From: Veillonella ratti
GTDB taxonomy: Bacteria > Bacillota > Negativicutes > Veillonellales > Veillonellaceae
Direction of reading: 5' to 3'
DNA: 64,000 bases
Assembly: GCF_003992115.1 (NCBI RefSeq)
Contig: NZ_RQUX01000007.1
Location: forward strand, 59,503-123,502
A model generated the notes under the pieces. It saw nothing but the letters and a program-made list of their open reading frames with translations, had not been told where the DNA came from and ran no database searches. This document shows positions 1 through 8,868 of the stretch, piece by piece. The position numbers were made by a program, and so were the translations under genes. How positions within the stretch are numbered: position 1 is the stretch's first letter; each line of letters opens with the position of its first letter.

Positions 1-2005
1 AGAAGTTGGAGCCTAAGTTACTTGTCATGATAATAACCGTATTACGGAAATCGACCGTACGACCTTGGTTATCAGTCAAACGACCGTCGTCTAATACCTG
101 CAATAAGATGTTGAAGAAGTCCGGATGAGCTTTTTCAACTTCGTCAAACAAGATGACACTGTAAGGTTTACGACGTACGGCATCGGTCAACTGACCGCCT
201 TCATCATAGCCCACATAGCCCGGAGGCGCCCCGACTAAACGAGATACGGTGTGTTTTTCCATATATTCGGACATATCCAGTCGAATCATGGCATTTTCAT
301 CACCAAAGAGGTTAGCTGCCAAGGCACGAGCCAATTCCGTTTTGCCGACACCGGTAGGGCCTAAGAATAAGAACGAACCGATAGGACGTTTCGGATCTTT
401 AAGGCCCGCACGAGCACGACGTACGGCTTTAGAAACAGCTACGACAGCTTCATCCTGACCGACAACTCGTTCATGAAGTTCGTCTTCCAAACGAAGCAGA
501 CGCTGCGACTCTTCTTCAGCAATTTTCGCAACCGGTACACCACTCCATTGAGAAACAACGGCAGCGATATCATCTTCGGTAACAACAAGTTTTTCTTCGT
601 CTTCTTTGCTGCGAGCTTGTTGTTTAGCTTCGATTTCATCAACCAATTTCTTTTCTTCATCACGAAGTTTGGCTGCTTCTTCGTAGTTTTGTCCGGTTAC
701 GGCTGCTTCTTTTTCTTTACGAACATCGGCCAGACGAGTTTCCAAATCTTTCACATCAGGTGGCGCTGTAAATACTTTCATACGTACTTTAGAGGCTGCT
801 TCATCCATTACGTCGATAGCTTTATCCGGCAAGAAACGGTCGGAAATGTAACGACTGGACAGTTCAACAGCAGCTTTTAAAGCTTCGTCGGTAATCTTAG
901 CTTTGTGGAACGCTTCATAGCGGTCACGCAAACCTTTCAAAATTTCAAGAGCTTCTTCTTCACTTGGTTCACCGACCAATACCGGTTGGAAACGACGTTC
1001 CAAAGCAGCATCTTTTTCGATGTGTTTCTTATATTCATCGAGGGTCGTAGCACCGATTACTTGGAACGTACCACGAGCCAAGGCCGGTTTCAAAATATTA
1101 GCTGCATCCATGGAGCCTTCAGAAGCACCGGCCCCAATCAAAGTATGAAGTTCATCGATGAAAATAATCATATCATCGTGTTTCTGTACTTCGTCGATGG
1201 CTTTTTTCAAACGTTCTTCGAATTCACCACGGTATTTAGCACCGGCAACCATAGCTGTTAAGCTTAAGGAAATAATACGTTTATTACGTAAAATTTCAGG
1301 TACGTTCTGCGTTACAATACGCTGCGCCAAGCCTTCGGCAATGGCCGTTTTACCGACACCAGGTTCACCGATAAGTACAGGGTTATTCTTTGTACGACGG
1401 CTTAAAATCTGAATTACACGGTTAATTTCATTATCACGGCCGATAACCGGGTCAATCTTGCCTTGTTTTGCCAATTCATTCAAATCGGTGGCAAAATCTT
1501 TTAAATCACCCAAATTACTGTTGCCGCCGGCACCATTCGCACCGTTGCCGGATCCGCCTTCAGAACCATTTTGTTCGGAGCCATAAATACTGTTAATAGC
1601 TTTGACAACGTCATTAGCACGAATGCCCATACCATAGAGGACATTGACAGCTACCCCGCCGCCATCTTGCAAAATACCGAGCAATAAGTGTTCGGCACCA
1701 ACATAGTTATGCTGCATTTGGTTGGCAATTTCCACGGCTAATTGCAATACCCGTTTGGTACGCGGCGTAATATACAATTCATTACCATGGCTGTTACCGC
1801 GGCCTACCGCATCCAACACAGCTTTTTCCGTAGCTTTAGCTTCCAACCCCAAAGAATGGAGCGCTTTGGATGCTACGCTGTCATCTTCTTCCAATAAGCC
1901 AAGGAGTAAATGTTCTGTGCCCACATAGTCGTGGCCGAACTCCTTAGCTTTCTCTTGTGCAATGCCTAAAGCACGTTGCGCACCGTCTGTAAAACGTTCA
2001 AACAT
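1..2005 (-). CDS. clpC: ClpC, AAA+ unfoldase of the Clp protease (partial, C-terminus beyond the left edge)
   Basis: ATP-dependent unfoldase that feeds damaged or arginine-phosphorylated proteins to ClpP in the cytosol. About 668 codons are present. The translation starts [14 protein letters not shown], has two N-terminal Clp repeats (roughly 1-145), a Gly/Asn/Ser-rich linker, the first AAA+ module with Walker A GEPGVGKT, a UVR-like middle segment, and the second AAA+ module with GPTGVGKT. The window ends just after the stretch IIMTSNLGS. The start ATG (2003-2005) has a GAGGTGAT Shine-Dalgarno. It is the last of four genes in the order ctsR-mcsA-mcsB-clpC, only 16 bases after mcsB, so it should be under CtsR control. 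Confidence 0.97.
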   Translation of the reverse strand, partial: MFERFTDGAQRALGIAQEKAKEFGHDYVGTEHLLLGLLEEDDSVASKALHSLGLEAKATEKAVLDAVGRGNSHGNELYITPRTKRVLQLAVEIANQMQHNYVGAEHLLLGILQDGGGVAVNVLYGMGIRANDVVKAINSIYGSEQNGSEGGSGNGANGAGGNSNLGDLKDFATDLNELAKQGKIDPVIGRDNEINRVIQILSRRTKNNPVLIGEPGVGKTAIAEGLAQRIVTQNVPEILRNKRIISLSLTAMVAGAKYRGEFEERLKKAIDEVQKHDDMIIFIDELHTLIGAGASEGSMDAANILKPALARGTFQVIGATTLDEYKKHIEKDAALERRFQPVLVGEPSEEEALEILKGLRDRYEAFHKAKITDEALKAAVELSSRYISDRFLPDKAIDVMDEAASKVRMKVFTAPPDVKDLETRLADVRKEKEAAVTGQNYEEAAKLRDEEKKLVDEIEAKQQARSKEDEEKLVVTEDDIAAVVSQWSGVPVAKIAEEESQRLLRLEDELHERVVGQDEAVVAVSKAVRRARAGLKDPKRPIGSFLFLGPTGVGKTELARALAANLFGDENAMIRLDMSEYMEKHTVSRLVGAPPGYVGYDEGGQLTDAVRRKPYSVILFDEVEKAHPDFFNILLQVLDDGRLTDNQGRTVDFRNTVIIMTSNLGSNF

Positions 2006-2021
2006 ATAATCACCTCATATC

Positions 2022-3092
2022 TTAGCGGGCTAATCTGTCACGAACAACTTTAGCGCGATAGCTGTCGCGTTCCGGAGCTGTCATCGATTCTTTCCCGGCA
2101 TATTTACTTAAAAAGTTAGGTCTTGTAGTTACCACGAGCTCACTGAATACATCAGCCGAATGTTGTGGCAACACGCCCATATCCATACCTAATTGAACAT
2201 CACTCAAAAGACTCAGCGCTTCTTCACCGGATAAACGCCGTGCGTATTGCAAAGTGCCAAACGCACGCCATACACGGTCTTCAAACGCTTCAAAATCGTT
2301 ACTTTTAATAGCCTCACGAGCCTTCACTTCTTCTTGAACTAATTTTTCAATTACTTTCTGAATTTGTTGAATTGTGTCTTCTTCACTGATCCCCATCGTC
2401 ACTTGGTTAGAAATCTGATAAATATTACCTAATGCCTGGGAACCTTCACCATAAAGACCACGAACCGAATAACCAAGCTGCGTAATATTACGAACCAAAC
2501 GATTAATCCGACCCGTCATGGCTAATGCAGGCAAATGTAACATTACGGAAGCGCGAAGCCCCGTCCCCACATTAGTCGGACAAGCGGTTAAATAGCCGTA
2601 CCGTTCGCTAAACGCATAGTCACATTTACTTTCGATGGCATCATCGATAAGGAATGCATGTTCCAACGCTTCTTTAAGCTTAAGGCCCGGTTCCATAGCC
2701 TGGATACGAATATGATCTTCTTCGTTGACCATGATGGCCACAGACGCGTCATTGGCAACAATTAAGCTGCGATACATTGCTTTTTGTCCCATTTGTGGAC
2801 TCATCAAATGCTTTTCAACGAGAATTTCACGTTCCGTATCAGATAATTTATCTAAACTAATATTGGAATAATCGCGACCATCGGCGGCTTTTAAAGTGCC
2901 AAGCACACCGCGCATCATGGTGTCGACCTTTTTCAGCGACTCTTCGTTATTCCGATTAGTAAATTGCAATCCTTTGAAGTTACGAGCCAAACGAATGCGG
3001 CTGGACAATACGATATGCGAATCCATCTTGCCTAAAGGATCACTGCTTTTCAGCCAACCGCTAAGCGGTTCATCTAAAATTTTATCTAACAT
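2022..3092 (-). CDS. mcsB: McsB, protein arginine kinase
   Basis: Phosphorylates arginines on aberrant proteins, marking them for ClpCP, and inactivates CtsR during stress. The 356-residue product carries the guanidino-phosphotransferase signature SSRIRLARNFKGLQF near residues 30-45 and the conserved CPTNVGTGLRAS segment near 170-182 that holds the catalytic cysteine in this family. Length matches Bacillus McsB. It lies 11 bases after mcsA and 16 before clpC, the usual Firmicute order. Arginine-kinase identity is family knowledge; the motifs are read directly. Confidence 0.96.
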   Translation of the reverse strand: MLDKILDEPLSGWLKSSDPLGKMDSHIVLSSRIRLARNFKGLQFTNRNNEESLKKVDTMMRGVLGTLKAADGRDYSNISLDKLSDTEREILVEKHLMSPQMGQKAMYRSLIVANDASVAIMVNEEDHIRIQAMEPGLKLKEALEHAFLIDDAIESKCDYAFSERYGYLTACPTNVGTGLRASVMLHLPALAMTGRINRLVRNITQLGYSVRGLYGEGSQALGNIYQISNQVTMGISEEDTIQQIQKVIEKLVQEEVKAREAIKSNDFEAFEDRVWRAFGTLQYARRLSGEEALSLLSDVQLGMDMGVLPQHSADVFSELVVTTRPNFLSKYAGKESMTAPERDSYRAKVVRDRLAR

Positions 3093-3103
3093 AACTGTCC
3101 CTC

Positions 3104-3643
3104 CTATTTGTCGGTGTTACCCAAGGATTGTTCCAACGATTTAATTTCATCACGCAAGCGAACGGCTTCTTCAAACTGTTCCGCTTTAACCGCTTTATCA
3201 AGTTCCTGACGTAACCGTTTGATTTGGTGTTTTGTTTTGAAAACGCCCGTACCGCGACTCGGTACACGACCTTCATAATTTAACGAACCTTGTAGACGTC
3301 TTACCAAAGGTGCAATCTGTGCTTCAAAGGCTTCATAACAATGATCGCATCCGAATTTACCGGTTTGATTAAAATCACTGAATGTCATACCGCATTGACT
3401 GCAACGCGTTTCCTGGCGAGGATTCAATAAGCTGTCAGGATATAATGAATTAGTAAAGAAGTCATTAGTAAAGAAATCATTGTCCCATAAGGATGGGCCG
3501 AAGTTCATAAAACCTTGACCGCCGAAATCTTCGCCCTGCTGTTTAGCACAGGCATTACATAAATGACGTTCACTTTTCTTACCGTTAACCACCCGAGTCA
3601 TATGGACAGTGGCTTCATTTTTTTTACAATTATCACATAACAT
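3104..3643 (-). CDS. mcsA: McsA, zinc-finger activator of McsB
   Basis: Adaptor that binds and activates the McsB arginine kinase. The 179-residue protein opens with a CxxC pair (MLCDNCKKNEATVHM), followed by CNAC near 29-32, then CSQC and CDHC pairs near residues 80-101, giving the two zinc-binding clusters expected. The C-terminal third is a UVR domain (about 134-170), a helical hairpin shared with UvrB and ClpC. It sits 6 bases after ctsR and 11 before mcsB. Confidence 0.95.
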   Translation of the reverse strand: MLCDNCKKNEATVHMTRVVNGKKSERHLCNACAKQQGEDFGGQGFMNFGPSLWDNDFFTNDFFTNSLYPDSLLNPRQETRCSQCGMTFSDFNQTGKFGCDHCYEAFEAQIAPLVRRLQGSLNYEGRVPSRGTGVFKTKHQIKRLRQELDKAVKAEQFEEAVRLRDEIKSLEQSLGNTDK

Positions 3644-3649
3644 AACGCA

Positions 3650-4129
3650 TCATACCTCCTTCACCATGGAGACTACTTGTTCAAATAAGCGACGAACTTT
3701 TGCTTCTCGCGTTTTGCGATCCGGTTCTTCCATCAAGATGGCGAACGCTTCATGTAAAAGGGCCGCCTCTCGTTTACGTAAGAACTTCTGCTGCATCAGT
3801 TCAAATAAAGAATTATCTATCATACCCATGGTCAATGGTTTGTCAGTGGCTGTTTCTTCATTGGCATCTTGTTTAGGCGCTTCTAACAGTGCTTTCACAG
3901 GAATACGAGTGATGCTGATAAAACCGCCCAGACCACGTCTCGATTCTACGATAAACCCGCGGTCATTGGAAAAACGGGTGCTTAAGACATAACTGATTTG
4001 CGATGGCGCACAATTGAGCTCATCGGCCAATTCGTTACGGCGTAACACAATACCGTCTTCTCTATTTGCCTGCTCTTCCAATAATTTAGCTAAAATAAAC
4101 TTTTCAATTCGATCCGCTAAAATTCCCAT
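3650..4129 (-). CDS. ctsR: CtsR, class III stress-gene repressor
   Basis: Winged-helix repressor of clp genes that senses heat and is inactivated by McsA/McsB. The 159-residue protein starts MGILADRIEKFILAKLLEE and contains the HTH segment with NELADELNCAPSQISYVLSTRF and the glycine-rich wing (RRGLGGFI) that acts as thermosensor in the family. It is the first gene of the operon. The promoter about 150 bases upstream is packed with GTCAAA-type heptads, consistent with autoregulation. Confidence 0.96.
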   Translation of the reverse strand: MGILADRIEKFILAKLLEEQANREDGIVLRRNELADELNCAPSQISYVLSTRFSNDRGFIVESRRGLGGFISITRIPVKALLEAPKQDANEETATDKPLTMGMIDNSLFELMQQKFLRKREAALLHEAFAILMEEPDRKTREAKVRRLFEQVVSMVKEV

Positions 4130-4287
4130 ACATCATCTCTCCAAACTTTATATCTATTAATACACTCTGCATCATATAATACCTTCATTCTATTTATGAT
4201 TCGGTCGACTTTCGGCTAACTTTTAGTTCAACTTATTTCGTCTCACCTTTTAACCTTTTTACCTTTTGTTCTTTTGACCTTGTCTAT

Positions 4288-4316
4288 ATAATAGTTGACT
4301 TTTTGACTTTTGTCAA
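4288..4316 (-). promoter_or_regulatory. ctsR operon promoter with embedded CtsR-type heptads
   Basis: Read on the minus strand, TTGACA (plus 4311-4316) and TATTAT (plus 4288-4293) are separated by exactly 17 bases. The spacer contains two AGTCAA heptads 8 bases apart. Another GGTCAAA lies just downstream (plus 4273-4279) and more copies upstream (near 4325 and 4344). CtsR normally binds GTCAAA direct repeats spaced 10 bases apart; here the spacing is tighter, but the overlap with the promoter argues for repression. Predicted leader is about 150 nt. Confidence 0.75.
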
Positions 4317-4498
4317 GCTAAAAAGTCAAAAAAATATAAAAAATTTGACTTTTTATTTTAATCAGTATTTATAAGGCTTTTTAAGCCATCAGACTAAACT
4401 GTATTTTTACCATTTAGCTAAAAATTAGGGTTATAGGACAAAAATTACAAAGGTCAAACAACTCTACTTGTTAAAAAGACAAAGAAAATCCGAATACA

Positions 4499-4529
4499 AA
4501 AAAAGACGCTCCGAAGAGCGTCTTTTTTA
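4499..4529 (-). terminator. Rho-independent terminator after the ferritin gene
   Basis: Stem GACGCTC (4505-4511), loop CGAA, stem GAGCGTC (4516-4522), flanked by A-runs on the left and T-runs on the right, so it could act in either direction. It lies about 85 bases past the ferritin stop codon on the minus strand. Confidence 0.85.
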
Positions 4530-4613
4530 GCTTACTTAAGCTTGTGTAATTTTTTATCAGTTAAAACTATTGATATTAGACTAAGTCAGATTGTACTCAC
4601 AACTAACTTAGAA

Positions 4614-5099
4614 TTATTGGCGGTTACCCAAACGAGCATCAACAAACAACTGGCTGGCACGGCTGTCACCGGCGAATTTAAATTCATCAACCAAGTCGCG
4701 AGCGCTGGCTTCTTCTTCAACCTGTTCATTAATGAACCAGTTCAAGAAGTTAACAGTAGCATAATCTTCTTCTTTAATAGCTAATGCATAGATTTCGTTG
4801 ATTTTACCGGTAATTACTTGTTCATGGTTGTAAACCATTTCAGCTACTTTCAACGGATCGCTAACTTCAACAGCCTGAGCTTTGATGTCGCCCAAAGTAG
4901 TGTTTTCGTTGCGAGTTTCTAAATAGTCAATAAATTTAAAGGCATGATCCATTTCTTCTTGGTACTGCAAACGCAACCAAGCGGAGAAACCTTTAAAACG
5001 TGCATCAGCCATTGCTAAGGACAATGCTAAATATAAGTATGCGGAATTAAATTCAAAAATTACTTGTTCATTTAATGCTTTTGCGATTTTTTTGTTCAT
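4614..5099 (-). CDS. ftnA: Non-heme ferritin
   Basis: Iron-storage protein that oxidises Fe(II) and stores it as mineral inside a 24-mer. The 161-residue protein has the ferroxidase ligands in place: E16 in helix A, and the EExxH-like QEEMDH with E49 and H52 in helix B, plus later glutamates (E93 region, QVEEE near 126-130). Start chosen at MNKKIAKALNEQ, because AGGTGAG lies 7 bases upstream; a longer in-frame reading from 5129 has no ribosome site. It is monocistronic, with its own terminator. A GTGAT-N4-ATCAC palindrome lies at 5184-5197 upstream. Confidence 0.95.
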   Translation of the reverse strand: MNKKIAKALNEQVIFEFNSAYLYLALSLAMADARFKGFSAWLRLQYQEEMDHAFKFIDYLETRNENTTLGDIKAQAVEVSDPLKVAEMVYNHEQVITGKINEIYALAIKEEDYATVNFLNWFINEQVEEEASARDLVDEFKFAGDSRASQLFVDARLGNRQ

Positions 5100-5507
5100 G
5101 GTAAACTCACCTGAAGCCTTTCTTCTCAATTAACTTTTAATTAATGTTACACCACGCAGAAATTTACATGCTGTAATGGAGCCGTGATTCACATCACTAA
5201 GCTTGATTAATTCTTTATAAGTATTTATTATCGCTTACAACTTCATTATAGCACATCGATTTTCATAAATCTACCCTTGTTTTTCAAATAGCACTTCTCC
5301 AGTAATTCTAAATCTTCATACGTGAGATTACTAAAACAGTTACAACCATTATCAACAAAGGTTTCCTTACTGTATCATCTTCTTCCTTGCTATTTGTTCT
5401 ATTTACTTTGTTGCTCTTTAGAACTCTGTAATAATTACTCTATGCCTGCTACATTAAAACAAGATGAAAATATAATGAATTTTTAAATTTAAATGAGATT
5501 CTTTTTT
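5100..5507. other. AT-rich intergenic stretch upstream of ferritin
   Basis: About 400 bases between the ferritin start and the terminator of the SMR gene. Apart from the CRP/FNR-like site it holds no open frame with a ribosome site and no structured RNA that I can recognise. The ferritin promoter must lie here, but no clear -35/-10 pair with standard spacing stands out. Confidence 0.5.
5184..5197. promoter_or_regulatory. CRP/FNR-like palindrome upstream of ferritin
   Basis: GTGAT, four bases, ATCAC, about 85 bases upstream of the ferritin start. The geometry matches sites of the CRP/FNR family (TTGAT-N4-ATCAA type). No such regulator is encoded in the window, so the assignment rests on site shape alone. 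Confidence 0.35.
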
Positions 5508-5540
5508 AGTAAAATAAAAGGAGCCCATTTCCGGGCTCCC
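5508..5540 (-). terminator. Terminator of the marR-SMR operon
   Basis: Stem GGAGCCC (5520-5526) and GGGCTCC (5533-5539) with a 6-base loop. On the minus strand it is followed by TTTTATTTT. It lies 40 bases beyond the SMR stop. Confidence 0.85.
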
Positions 5541-5579
5541 AAATACAAAGAATTCTGTTATAATTTTTTAATCTCTCAA

Positions 5580-5903
5580 TTAATGAGCCCCCTTCAAATT
5601 TAGTAATATAACCCCCACTACAATGAGTCCGATGCCAACCACGGCTGTCATGGATAACTCTTCTTTCCAAATATAGACGCCGATTACCGCCGTTAACGCC
5701 GTGCCAATCCCAGACCAGATGGCATAGGCAATACTGAGTGGAATAACATTCAACGCCTTAGACAATGAATAAAAGGCCGAACTCATACCCACAACAAACA
5801 CAATCGACGGTACTAATTTAGTAAACCCCATGGACAACTTCAACATAGATGTGGAAATAATCTCCAACACGATAGCGGTGCCTAAAAATATATAACCAAT
5901 CAT
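5580..5903 (-). CDS. Small multidrug resistance (SMR) family transporter
   Basis: Proton-coupled exporter of cationic compounds in the inner membrane. The 107-residue protein has four predicted membrane helices and the conserved glutamate in helix 1 (LGTAIVLEIISTSML, E14), plus the SMR signature AYAIWSGIGTALTAVIG. The start overlaps the marR stop (ATGA), with GGAGGT upstream, so the two are translationally coupled. It may equally belong to the Gdx (guanidinium) branch; substrate cannot be told from sequence. Confidence 0.93.
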   Translation of the reverse strand: MIGYIFLGTAIVLEIISTSMLKLSMGFTKLVPSIVFVVGMSSAFYSLSKALNVIPLSIAYAIWSGIGTALTAVIGVYIWKEELSMTAVVGIGLIVVGVILLNLKGAH

Positions 5904-6346
5904 TTCTTTACCTCCATTACGCCTTCTTCAAAGGCCTTTGTAAATAACTCCATACTTTGTAACATAATGGCCATTCGCTCCTGCCCTATTTTTTGTAAGG
6001 CATAAGACTCAACGGCGTATAACTTTTTAACCATGGGCTCAAAGTATTCCTTTCCCTTAGCAGTCAGCGTCATATACTTCTCTCGACTGTCATCCGCTCC
6101 TATGGAATACGCAATCAACCCGTCTTGCTCAAAATTTTTACAAATAGTGGATACCGTTTGCTTCGGTAATCCCCATTCCAAACAAATCTTGCGCTGCGTG
6201 GCCTGTTCATTTTCAAAAATCGTCATAATGACCGCCAACTTATTATAGCTAATACCTTCTTTCTTTGCCCAACGGGTATATAGTTCTACAATTTGACCGA
6301 AAAAGCGACTTAGTGCTGTCATTTGTTCTCTGTGTAATATATCCAA
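5900..6346 (-). CDS. MarR-family transcriptional regulator
   Basis: Winged-helix repressor of 148 residues with the typical helix-turn-helix ICLEWGLPKQTVSTICKNFEQDGLI (about 58-82, split here only by description) and wing SREKYMTLTAKGKEY. The start is a TTG at 6344-6346: AGGAGG sits 7 bases upstream, while the first ATG (codon 9) has no ribosome site. It leads an operon with an SMR exporter, so it likely represses that exporter and itself through the palindromic promoter at 6409-6469. Confidence 0.92.
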   Translation of the reverse strand: MDILHREQMTALSRFFGQIVELYTRWAKKEGISYNKLAVIMTIFENEQATQRKICLEWGLPKQTVSTICKNFEQDGLIAYSIGADDSREKYMTLTAKGKEYFEPMVKKLYAVESYALQKIGQERMAIMLQSMELFTKAFEEGVMEVKK

Positions 6347-6408
6347 TTTAGTTCCTCCTTACACTTATGATTTACTATATATGCTTGCTGTTTATATTTT
6401 CCATACAC

Positions 6409-6469
6409 AAAAGTCCTAATTCGTACTTTTCACGTTTTGTATTATAGTACGAATTAGGACTTTTGTAAA
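6409..6469 (-). promoter_or_regulatory. marR-SMR promoter with 18-base inverted repeat operator
   Basis: Minus-strand -35 TTTACA (plus 6464-6469) and -10 TATAAT (plus 6441-6446) are 17 bases apart. A perfect 18-base inverted repeat has arms at 6409-6426 and 6447-6464 (AAAAGTCCTAATTCGTAC and its complement); one arm fills the promoter spacer, the other lies just downstream of the start site. A third half-copy lies at 6475-6488. This is the expected layout for MarR autorepression. Confidence 0.8.
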
Positions 6470-6581
6470 GGTCCGATTTAGGACTTTTTTTATTTTCTTG
6501 AAATTTAACTGATTTTATACTAACTAAAGTTCCAAAGTACTCAAAAAACAAAGTTCCAAATTATGTTAAGAACTGAAGCCT

Positions 6582-7112
6582 CTACTTAACAGCAATCTGG
6601 CAGCTGCGCATAGTTTCCAGCGCCGCATCATGTTTAGCAGGCGTTACCCCGGCACAGCAATCAGCCCATACCGTAATTGGTACGTTCGGCAAAAAAGCTT
6701 TCAACAAGATGGCATTGGATACAACGCAAATATCCGTACAAAGGCCAACGAGTTCAATAGAGTCGATTGGTTCTTCCTCATTTAAATACTGTAAATCTTC
6801 CGCCAATTCAACGGAGCCGAACTGATTTTTGCAATACACCTTTTCCGGATCCACAGGAGCGGCGTTTATAATTTCAGGTGCCAATTGCCACCCTTCCGTT
6901 CCTTCCTGGCAATGCAATACCGGTAAGTTCTGGCCTTCCTGTTCATTCAAATACGCTTCATCATGCGTATCCATGGTATAGAAAACATCTCCATCAAACT
7001 TGGCAATTTTAGCTGCCACTTTAGGTACAATCGCTTGCGCTTCAGCCGTCCCCAACGAACCAGTAATAAAATCATTCTGCATATCCACAACGATTAAAAT
7101 TTTCTTTCCCAT
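6582..7112 (-). CDS. pncA: Nicotinamidase / isochorismatase-family cysteine hydrolase
   Basis: Probably deamidates nicotinamide to nicotinate in NAD salvage. The 176-residue protein has the catalytic triad pattern of the family: Asp in VVDMQNDFITGSL (D9), a lysine in KNQFGS (about 97), and the nucleophile cysteine in ELVGLCTDICVVSNA (about 128). TMDTHDEAYL carries the metal-binding Asp/His region. GAGGAG precedes the ATG. Monocistronic. Other family members hydrolyse isochorismate or ureidoacrylate, so the exact substrate is an inference. Confidence 0.88.
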   Translation of the reverse strand: MGKKILIVVDMQNDFITGSLGTAEAQAIVPKVAAKIAKFDGDVFYTMDTHDEAYLNEQEGQNLPVLHCQEGTEGWQLAPEIINAAPVDPEKVYCKNQFGSVELAEDLQYLNEEEPIDSIELVGLCTDICVVSNAILLKAFLPNVPITVWADCCAGVTPAKHDAALETMRSCQIAVK

Positions 7113-7443
7113 GATAATCCTCTCCTCGCTTGACTCAACTACTAATAAATTATCACGTCATTGTGACTCTATTATCAATCTATACTTCAATTCTATTTTA
7201 ACAAAATTTACTGTAAAAAGGGACTGACAAATCATTATATTTCAAAATCCTGTTTGTATTATAAAATCGACCCTTTTAATATGCCTTAAAAGCATTTATA
7301 TATAGTTTTTCAAATCCACTATTAATAAATAGTATTATCTTCTCTTATCAATTTTAGGTATACTAAAAATGAACATGCTATGAATCTATATGAAGAAATT
7401 AAGGCATGTAATGGAGTGTTATGTTATTAAGGAGAGTAAAGTT
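7113..7443. other. Intergenic region between divergent genes
   Basis: Holds the promoters of pncA (minus) and the secreted-protein gene (plus). A TATACT hexamer near 7358-7363 could be the -10 of the plus gene, without a good -35. An upstream in-frame ATG at 7390 extends the plus reading frame but lacks a ribosome site. Nothing else recognised. Confidence 0.4.
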
Positions 7444-8028
7444 ATGAAAAAGCTGTTTCGTGTATTAGCCGTATTATTAATTCCCTTCTTTTTCGCCACT
7501 ACATATACCTCGGTGGATGCCAGTTGGCTCAGTAAAACCCTTGAGCGTTTAGACCGTTCCTTAGGTTCGTCTTCCAGTGCTACGACTAGTTCATCCGATG
7601 GCACTATGCGAGTTTCCCAAAAAGGTGAACGATGGATTGAAGTATCATCCAATAAATATTTTAATACATTTGTGGATAGACGTAGCCTTACGGCAAAAGG
7701 CCAAGCTCAACATAGAGAAGTTAGAGCCAATATCATGCATGTATTCACGCCATTAGGATCACAATGGCTGGGCAATCAAAGTAGAGGCGATGTAAAACCG
7801 GATGTAATTACAATATCTATTACAAAAGATGTTGTAGTTTTTGGAGTAAATCATTTTTATAGCACGTCTCATGATGCTCAATATTATGATACTCATGGCA
7901 ACTTAATATTTGAAGGTTATTTAGCTGATTTTAATAATGCATACACCTATTCAGGAAAATACGTTCCTATGTCAGAAGAAGAGCAAATCAAAGATAAACT
8001 CTTTGCTATGTTCGGTTGGGACTATTAA
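7444..8028 (+). CDS. Secreted protein of unknown function
   Basis: A 194-residue protein starting MKKLFRVLAVLLIPFFFATT, a clear signal peptide likely cut after VDA (about residue 26). AAGGAG at 7429-7434 fixes the start at 7444. A Ser/Thr-rich spacer (about 40-55) follows, then a mixed domain with ERWIEVSSNKYFNTFVDRRS, which resembles the opening of periplasmic proteins that report surface-exposed beta structure. I do not recognise the family. It ends just before a hairpin terminator. Confidence 0.75.
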   Translation: MKKLFRVLAVLLIPFFFATTYTSVDASWLSKTLERLDRSLGSSSSATTSSSDGTMRVSQKGERWIEVSSNKYFNTFVDRRSLTAKGQAQHREVRANIMHVFTPLGSQWLGNQSRGDVKPDVITISITKDVVVFGVNHFYSTSHDAQYYDTHGNLIFEGYLADFNNAYTYSGKYVPMSEEEQIKDKLFAMFGWDY

Positions 8029-8056
8029 TATAATATAAATAATACAAGATAATTCT

Positions 8057-8096
8057 GAAGACCTGAGTTCTATTTAGAGCCCAGGTCTTCATTTTA
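8057..8096 (+). terminator. Hairpin terminator between convergent genes
   Basis: GAAGACCTG (8057-8065) pairs with CAGGTCTTC (8082-8090), followed by ATTTTAT. It lies 28 bases past the stop of the secreted-protein gene. Confidence 0.75.
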
Positions 8097-8166
8097 TCTG
8101 AATATTAAAATTTACCATTCATTATATAAATCACCTATTGCGATACAATAAGCAAATGAATGTTCA

Positions 8167-8820
8167 TTACTCTGCCTCTTTCTCTAGCATTTCACGAAGC
8201 ACTTTTTCAAATTCTTCAATTAGCAGCGCGCCCGGCAAGGCTACTTTATCGTTTACTACAAAGAATGGCACCGAATTAATGCCATAACGAGCAGCCAACG
8301 CTTCTTCTTCACGCACCTCATGGGCAAACTGTTCTGAATCCAAAACGGCTTTTACTTCTGCCTCATCCAAACCGGCTTCTTTAGCTTTAGCCAATAGAAC
8401 TCCATGGTCTGCCAATACTTCATGTTTTACAAAATAAGCTTCATACAATAACTCTGTCAACATTTCCGCTACATCATTACCTTTTGCCTGCGCTAATTTT
8501 GTAATACGATGTGCGTCGAAGGTATTAGACGGTTTTGCCAAATCATATCTAAAATCTATCCCTACAGCCTGTCCCATCATGTTAACACCATTAATCCTGT
8601 CTGCTGCATCTTCCATAGTTAAACCATATTTAGAGGCAAGGCGTTCTGTGGCAGTCCCCTCCACTATTGCCGGTGCACTCGGATCAAGCTCAAATGCTTT
8701 CATTGTTACCATAATGGCTTCCTTATTTTCCTCATTTAATTTCTGAATGGCTGCTTCTAAATGCTTACGTCCGATATAGCAAAACGGACAGGCGTAATCT
8801 GACCAATATATAATTTCCAT
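8167..8820 (-). CDS. DsbA-family oxidoreductase (FrnE-like)
   Basis: Thioredoxin-fold protein of 217 residues with the CPFC active site in YWSDYACPFCYIGRKHLEA (C11 and C14) and the cis-proline loop GINSVPFFVVN (near 180-190). There is no signal peptide, so it acts in the cytosol, like FrnE and the 2-hydroxychromene-2-carboxylate isomerase relatives. AGAAAGGAT precedes the ATG. The helical insertion between CPFC and the cis-proline fits this subfamily. Substrate unknown. Confidence 0.92.
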   Translation of the reverse strand: MEIIYWSDYACPFCYIGRKHLEAAIQKLNEENKEAIMVTMKAFELDPSAPAIVEGTATERLASKYGLTMEDAADRINGVNMMGQAVGIDFRYDLAKPSNTFDAHRITKLAQAKGNDVAEMLTELLYEAYFVKHEVLADHGVLLAKAKEAGLDEAEVKAVLDSEQFAHEVREEEALAARYGINSVPFFVVNDKVALPGALLIEEFEKVLREMLEKEAE

Positions 8821-8868
8821 AATATATCCTTTCTAAATATATAAAATATAAAATATAAAATATAATAT

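Noticed and set aside
6320..6322. ATG start for the MarR gene
   Set aside because: No ribosome site precedes it, while the TTG at 6346 has AGGAGG at 7 bases.
8828..8866. Short AAATATA repeats as a CRISPR or iteron array
   Set aside because: They are low-complexity AT sequence without unique spacers or regular unit length. No CRISPR array was seen anywhere in the window.
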